Assembly (NCBI GenBank): GCA_017428805.1
Contig: JAFRQC010000084.1
Location: forward strand, 1-17,445
Origin: Prevotella sp.
Lineage (GTDB): Bacteria > Bacteroidota > Bacteroidia > Bacteroidales > Bacteroidaceae
Length of the DNA: 17,445 nt
Direction of reading: 5' to 3'
Shown here piece by piece: positions 14,309 through 17,445 of this stretch. Each line of letters opens with the position of its first letter. Within the stretch, counting starts at the first letter, position 1. The translations under genes were made by a program, and so were the position numbers. The notes beneath the pieces were generated by a model. It ran no database searches. It saw only the letters and a list, made by a program, of their open reading frames with translations, and was not told where the DNA came from.

Positions 14309-15112
14309 TTATTTCTGCGTTTTCAGTACCCGATCCACGCTGCCAGCTTCGAGCAGAAGCTGACGCGCCTCGTCATAGGAAAGGCCTAACGACTCACGGA
14401 TCATCCGCGTACCGCGATCCACCAGTTTGGCGTTCGTCAGCTGCATCTTCACCATTCGGTTGCCCTCGACGCGCCCCAAGCGGATCATCAGCGTCGTGGA
14501 GATCATATTGAGCACCATCTTCTGGGCCGTTCCGCTCTTCATACGGCTGGAACCTGTGACGAACTCAGGGCCTACGATGGTCTCGATGGGATAGTCTGCC
14601 GCCTCAGCCAGAGGCGTATCGGGATTGCTGGTGATGCAGCCCGTCAACAGACCGTTCTCCTTAGCTCTTTTGACGGCTCCGACGACATAGGGAGTGGTGC
14701 CGGAAGCAGCGATGCCGATGACACAATCGTTAGCATCAGGATCATAGGTCAATACATCGCTCCAGCCTTGCTCTTCATCGTCCTCTGCCTTTTCTACCGC
14801 GTGACGCAAAGCCTCGTCACCACCAGCGATGATACCCACCACCCAGTCTTCGGAAATGCCGAAGGTGGGAGGCAGTTCGCTGGCATCGAGCACACCCAGA
14901 CGTCCGCTGGTGCCTGCGCCGACATAGAAGAGTCTGCCACCGCGTTTCATCCTTACCTCGATGGCCTCTACCAGTGCCTCAATCTGGGGCATCGCCTGAC
15001 GCACAGCCTCCGCCACCAGCGCATCTTCATCATTGATGTGCTGCAGCAATTCTGCGACCGGCATCTGCTCCAGATGGTCGTAGCGGGAGGGCTGTTCGGT
15101 AATCTTCTTCAT
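14309..15112 (-). CDS. murQ: N-acetylmuramic acid 6-phosphate etherase
   Basis: MurQ cleaves the lactyl ether of MurNAc 6-phosphate, giving GlcNAc 6-phosphate and D-lactate, in cytoplasmic recycling of cell-wall sugars. The 267-residue protein has the SIS fold, with GGRLFYVGAGTSGRLGVLDA (58-77) and GIAASGTTPYVVGA. ASELPPTFG carries Glu-79, and AVEKAEDD carries Glu-107; these match the two glutamates (83 and 114) reported as catalytic in E. coli MurQ. NAKLVDRG and a short C-terminal helical segment (SYDEARQLLLEAGSVDRVL) complete it. It is about 30 residues shorter than the E. coli enzyme, which I believe is normal for this phylum. It has its own promoter and is divergent from the SLC1 symporter. 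No MurNAc kinase or PTS gene is in the window. Confidence 0.95.
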   Translation of the reverse strand: MKKITEQPSRYDHLEQMPVAELLQHINDEDALVAEAVRQAMPQIEALVEAIEVRMKRGGRLFYVGAGTSGRLGVLDASELPPTFGISEDWVVGIIAGGDEALRHAVEKAEDDEEQGWSDVLTYDPDANDCVIGIAASGTTPYVVGAVKRAKENGLLTGCITSNPDTPLAEAADYPIETIVGPEFVTGSSRMKSGTAQKMVLNMISTTLMIRLGRVEGNRMVKMQLTNAKLVDRGTRMIRESLGLSYDEARQLLLEAGSVDRVLKTQK

Positions 15113-15131
15113 CTTTCTTGACTTGATGGCG

Positions 15132-15162
15132 CAAAGTTACGAATAATCTGCGAATAATCCAA
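15132..15162 (-). promoter_or_regulatory. Promoter of murQ
   Basis: The -7 TAACTTTG (15132-15139) and a -33 TTG (15160-15162) are separated by 20 bp on the minus strand. The box ends 19 bases before the murQ ATG. Confidence 0.72.
15140..15160. promoter_or_regulatory. Direct repeat in the murQ/symporter divergent promoter (possible operator)
   Basis: CGAATAATC occurs at 15140-15148 and again at 15151-15159, an 11-bp period close to one helical turn. The repeats fill the spacer between the -33 and -7 elements of murQ and lie just upstream of the symporter's -7 element, a position from which a bound protein could control both genes. Confidence 0.4.
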
Positions 15163-15172
15163 CATTTTTTCG

Positions 15173-15180
15173 TATCTTTG
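15173..15180 (+). promoter_or_regulatory. Promoter -7 element of the SLC1 symporter gene
   Basis: TATCTTTG, followed by CACCAGAT, eight bases before the ATG at 15189. The leader would be only a few nucleotides. The bases CTTTGCACCAGAT are repeated exactly at 17312-17324. Confidence 0.72.
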
Positions 15181-15188
15181 CACCAGAT

Positions 15189-16340
15189 ATGAAGAAAATA
15201 GGATTATTACCCCGCATTGTCATCGCCATCGTGCTGGGCGTATTGATAGGAAACGTGCTGCCCGAAGGCTGGGTGCGCGTGTTTGTGACGTTCAACTATG
15301 TGTTCAGCCAGTTCCTGGGATTTCTCATTCCGCTCATCATCATCGGACTGGTGACGCCAGCCATTGCCGACATCGGACGTTCGGCAGGCAAATTGCTGTT
15401 GCTGACCGTCGGACTGGCCTACGCTGACACCATCATTGCGGGACTGCTGGCTTTCTTTACGGGCACGGCCCTCTTCCCTGCGATGATAGACGCGGAGCCG
15501 TCGATAACGGTAGAGAATGTGCCGAAACTACAGCCCTACTTCCTCTTGGACATACCGCCCATACTCGACGTGATGGCTGCGCTGGTGAGTTCGTTCGTGA
15601 TTGGCATCGGCATCGCCTATACTGACTCGCCGACGCTGAAGAAAGGCTGCGCGGAGTTCCGCACCATCATCGAAAAGACCATCGCGAAGGCCATCATCCC
15701 GCTCTTGCCACTTTATATCTTCGGCATTTTCCTCGGTATGACCTATGTAGGCGAGGCGTATCATATCCTTATGGTATTCGGCAAGATCATCTGCATCATC
15801 TTCGTGCTGCACATCGTCATCCTCATCTATGAGTTCCTGATTGCCGGAGGACTGACGGGAAAGAATCCGCTGCGGCTGCTGCTGAATATGTTGCCAGCTT
15901 ATATGACGGCCCTGGGCACCTCGTCGAGTGCCGCCACGATTCCCGTCACCCTGCGGCAGACAAAGAAGAACGGCGTGAGCGATGAAATCGCCAGTTTCTG
16001 CGTTCCCCTCTGCGCCACCATCCACCTCTCGGGCTCGATGATGAAGATCACCTGCTGTGCCCTCACCGTCTGTCTCATCGGCGGACTGCCTCACGACCTG
16101 CCGCTCTTCATCCATTTCATTATGCTCTTAGGCGTCTGTATGGTGGCGGCTCCTGGTGTGCCTGGTGGAGCAGTAATGGCAGCCTTAGGACCGATGGCTG
16201 GTGTGCTTGGTTTCAATCCTGACGCTCAGGCGCTGATGATTGCCCTTTACATCGCGATGGACTCCTTCGGCACCGCCTGCAACGTGACTGGCGACGGTGC
16301 CCTCGCCGTCATCATCAACAAGCTGCACCGTCCGTCGTGA
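15189..16340 (+). CDS. SLC1-family (DAACS) dicarboxylate/amino acid:cation symporter
   Basis: This 383-residue inner-membrane transporter has the glutamate-transporter fold. Hairpin 1 has the serine-rich GTSSSAATIPVTL (243-255), helix 7 has CATIHLSGSMM (275-285), and helix 8 has MDSFGTACNVTGDGALAVII (357-376). Compared from memory with GltPh, Asp-358 matches the residue binding the substrate amino group and Asp-369 matches a sodium ligand. The helix-7 NMDGT motif is replaced by HLSGS, and the position of the side-chain-binding Arg-397 is Gly-361. A neutral amino acid or other non-acidic substrate and altered ion coupling are therefore likely, by inference. The gene is divergent from murQ, and a DMT permease follows after 30 bp. 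Confidence 0.9.
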   Translation: MKKIGLLPRIVIAIVLGVLIGNVLPEGWVRVFVTFNYVFSQFLGFLIPLIIIGLVTPAIADIGRSAGKLLLLTVGLAYADTIIAGLLAFFTGTALFPAMIDAEPSITVENVPKLQPYFLLDIPPILDVMAALVSSFVIGIGIAYTDSPTLKKGCAEFRTIIEKTIAKAIIPLLPLYIFGIFLGMTYVGEAYHILMVFGKIICIIFVLHIVILIYEFLIAGGLTGKNPLRLLLNMLPAYMTALGTSSSAATIPVTLRQTKKNGVSDEIASFCVPLCATIHLSGSMMKITCCALTVCLIGGLPHDLPLFIHFIMLLGVCMVAAPGVPGGAVMAALGPMAGVLGFNPDAQALMIALYIAMDSFGTACNVTGDGALAVIINKLHRPS

Positions 16341-16370
16341 TATCACAACATATTTGGGGGTTAAATTAAG

Positions 16371-17240
16371 ATGAGCGAGACGAGGAAGGGGTTTATTCAG
16401 TTGCACCTAAGTGTGATGCTGGCGGGCTTTACGGGCTTGTTCGGACGACTGATCACGCTGAATGAGGTGGATATCGTGTGGTATCGCATGCTGTTTACGA
16501 GCCTGATTCTGCTGGTGTTCACGGGTCTGCCTAAGGTAGGCTGGCGGAAATTCCTGCAACTTTGCGGCTGTGGAGCGCTGTTGGGACTGCATTGGATACT
16601 GTTCTACGGCAGCATCAAGGCGTCGAATGTGTCTATCGGCGTGATTTGTTTCTCGTTGATAGGCTTCTTCACGGCCGTCTTTGAACCGCTTATTTTCAAG
16701 CGGCGGCTCTCTTGGCTTGAGTTGTTGTTCTCGCTGATTACCGTTTTGGGTGTGTTCTGCATCTTCTCGTTCGATGCCCGCTATCGTTATGGTATTATGA
16801 TAGGTGTGGTCTCGTCGGCCGTCTGTGCCCTCTATGCCATCTGCAACAAGAAGGCGAGCGTAGGCGTCCGCAGCCGAACGGTGCTGATGTATCAGATGTC
16901 TGGCGGTCTCGTTCTGGTGTCGCTGATCATTCCCGTCTATCTGGCGTTCTTTCCCAGCCAGCAGCCCGTCATCGTCGTTCCTGAGGGTTCAAACCTGTGG
17001 TATATGCTCTGCCACGCGCTGTTCTGCACCGTGGGCATGTACCTCTTGCAGATTCAGGCCTTGAAGCGTCTCTCGGCCTTCACCGTCAATCTCACTTACA
17101 ACCTCGAACCCTGCTACACCATCATCCTCGCCTTCCTTATCTTCGGCGAGGGCCGTGAAATCAATTTCTCTTTCTACATCGGCATCGCCCTCATTTTACT
17201 TAGCGTCCTCTTGCAGACCCGTCGTGCTTGGGGGAAGTGA
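16371..17240 (+). CDS. EamA/DMT-superfamily permease
   Basis: This 289-residue inner-membrane protein has about ten membrane segments arranged as two EamA repeats (about 5-135 and 150-285). Family features include the early FGRLITLNEVDIVWYRMLF, GLHWILFYGSIKASNVSIGV and the late NLEPCYTIILAFLIFGEG. Proteins of this group export or import metabolites such as amino acids; the substrate here cannot be read from the sequence. The ATG at 16371 follows the symporter stop by 30 bp, without a full promoter box (CATATTTG at 16348-16355 is one base off), so it is probably in the same transcript as the SLC1 symporter. Confidence 0.92.
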   Translation: MSETRKGFIQLHLSVMLAGFTGLFGRLITLNEVDIVWYRMLFTSLILLVFTGLPKVGWRKFLQLCGCGALLGLHWILFYGSIKASNVSIGVICFSLIGFFTAVFEPLIFKRRLSWLELLFSLITVLGVFCIFSFDARYRYGIMIGVVSSAVCALYAICNKKASVGVRSRTVLMYQMSGGLVLVSLIIPVYLAFFPSQQPVIVVPEGSNLWYMLCHALFCTVGMYLLQIQALKRLSAFTVNLTYNLEPCYTIILAFLIFGEGREINFSFYIGIALILLSVLLQTRRAWGK

Positions 17241-17245
17241 GGTGA

Positions 17246-17282
17246 CCTATTCCGTGTTGCACGTTGCATACAACGCAATAGG
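17246..17282 (+). terminator. Hairpin after the DMT permease gene
   Basis: CCTATT (17246-17251) pairs with AATAGG (17277-17282), and inside it CGTTG-CATA-CAACG (17262-17275) forms a tight stem. It lies just beyond the permease stop. No clean T-run follows (ACAGACATCTTTA), so it is a plausible but not classical terminator. Confidence 0.45.
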
Positions 17283-17308
17283 ACAGACATCTTTACCCAG
17301 ACGCCTCT

Positions 17309-17316
17309 TACCTTTG
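17309..17316 (+). promoter_or_regulatory. Promoter -7 element of a transcript leaving the window
   Basis: TACCTTTG, followed by CACCAGAT, matches the extended element used by the other genes here. No start codon with a lasting frame follows before the window ends. Confidence 0.65.
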
Positions 17317-17319
17317 CAC

Positions 17320-17445
17320 CAGATTATAGATAATGTTCTAAATGTCCGATGTTAAACATCGTATAAGTTTAGGACTTACGGCTATGATTTTGTAGTTTTG
17401 CTAGAGATTATGGCCGTGGGGAGTGAGGAGGCAGATGCCTAGATA
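17320..17445 (+). other. Structured leader or small RNA start (runs off the right edge)
   Basis: Downstream of the promoter, consecutive hairpins are visible: CGATGT-TAA-ACATCG (17347-17361), TAAGT-TTAGG-ACTTA (17364-17378), an 11-bp stem ACGGCTATGAT (17378-17388) with ATTATGGCCGT (17407-17417) including two G-U pairs, and AGGC-AGAT-GCCT (17429-17440). Open frames here are very short. I do not recognise the RNA family. It may be the 5' leader of the next gene, a regulatory RNA, or part of a small RNA gene. Confidence 0.5.

Noticed and set aside
17320..17445. tRNA, tmRNA or RNase P RNA at the right end
   Set aside because: No cloverleaf, no T-loop sequence and no conserved tmRNA or RNase P start sequence could be found; only unassigned hairpins.

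Overview
The window looks like chromosomal DNA of a Bacteroidales bacterium, most likely Prevotella or a close relative. Eleven start regions carry the Bacteroidetes -7 promoter element TAnnTTTG, usually extended to TAnnTTTGCA. Starts lack a clear Shine-Dalgarno sequence. One secreted protein ends in the Prevotella-type tail (FDLQGRRL...KGIYIQNGRKW). The assignment rests on these features and on remembered families, not on a database search. There is no rRNA, tRNA, CRISPR array, transposase or phage gene.

Layout. 1-2601 (minus): topoisomerase IV subunit B (parE) followed by the start of an S41 processing protease that runs off the left edge. 2678-3895 (minus): a PG_1098-like methyltransferase. 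3896-4320: a gene-free stretch holding a 319-bp palindromic element with 36-bp near-identical inverted ends. 4321-5061 (minus): a secreted protein of unknown function. 5199-6842 (minus): a membrane-tethered TPR regulator, divergent from a DUF4062/HATPase fusion (7000-8541, plus), which is followed by an alpha/beta hydrolase (8583-9542, plus). 9676-10557 (minus): a CDF metal exporter, divergent from an AGCS amino-acid symporter (10667-12064, plus) and a Pif1-like helicase (12118-14304, plus). 14309-15112 (minus): MurQ etherase, divergent from an SLC1-family symporter (15189-16340) and a DMT-family permease (16371-17240). The last 205 bases hold a hairpin, a promoter and the start of a strongly folded transcript.

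Most genes are housekeeping, transport or cell-envelope functions with their own promoters. Probable co-transcribed pairs are parE with the S41 protease, the AGCS symporter with the helicase, and the SLC1 symporter with the DMT permease.

The unusual material is repetitive. Five imperfect tandem tracts with a strict 7-bp unit, in four sequence families, lie in or beside genes, and three of them are translated. They encode part of the ParE N-terminus, the hydrophobic core of the S41 signal peptide and a loop of the hydrolase. A GC-rich palindromic repeat is found once as an inverted pair between convergent genes and once as a single copy inside the methyltransferase reading frame. The 319-bp inverted-repeat element is the best candidate for an undescribed element. 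The DUF4062/HATPase fusion, with its variable 12-bp repeat hinge, is the best candidate for an unusual protein.
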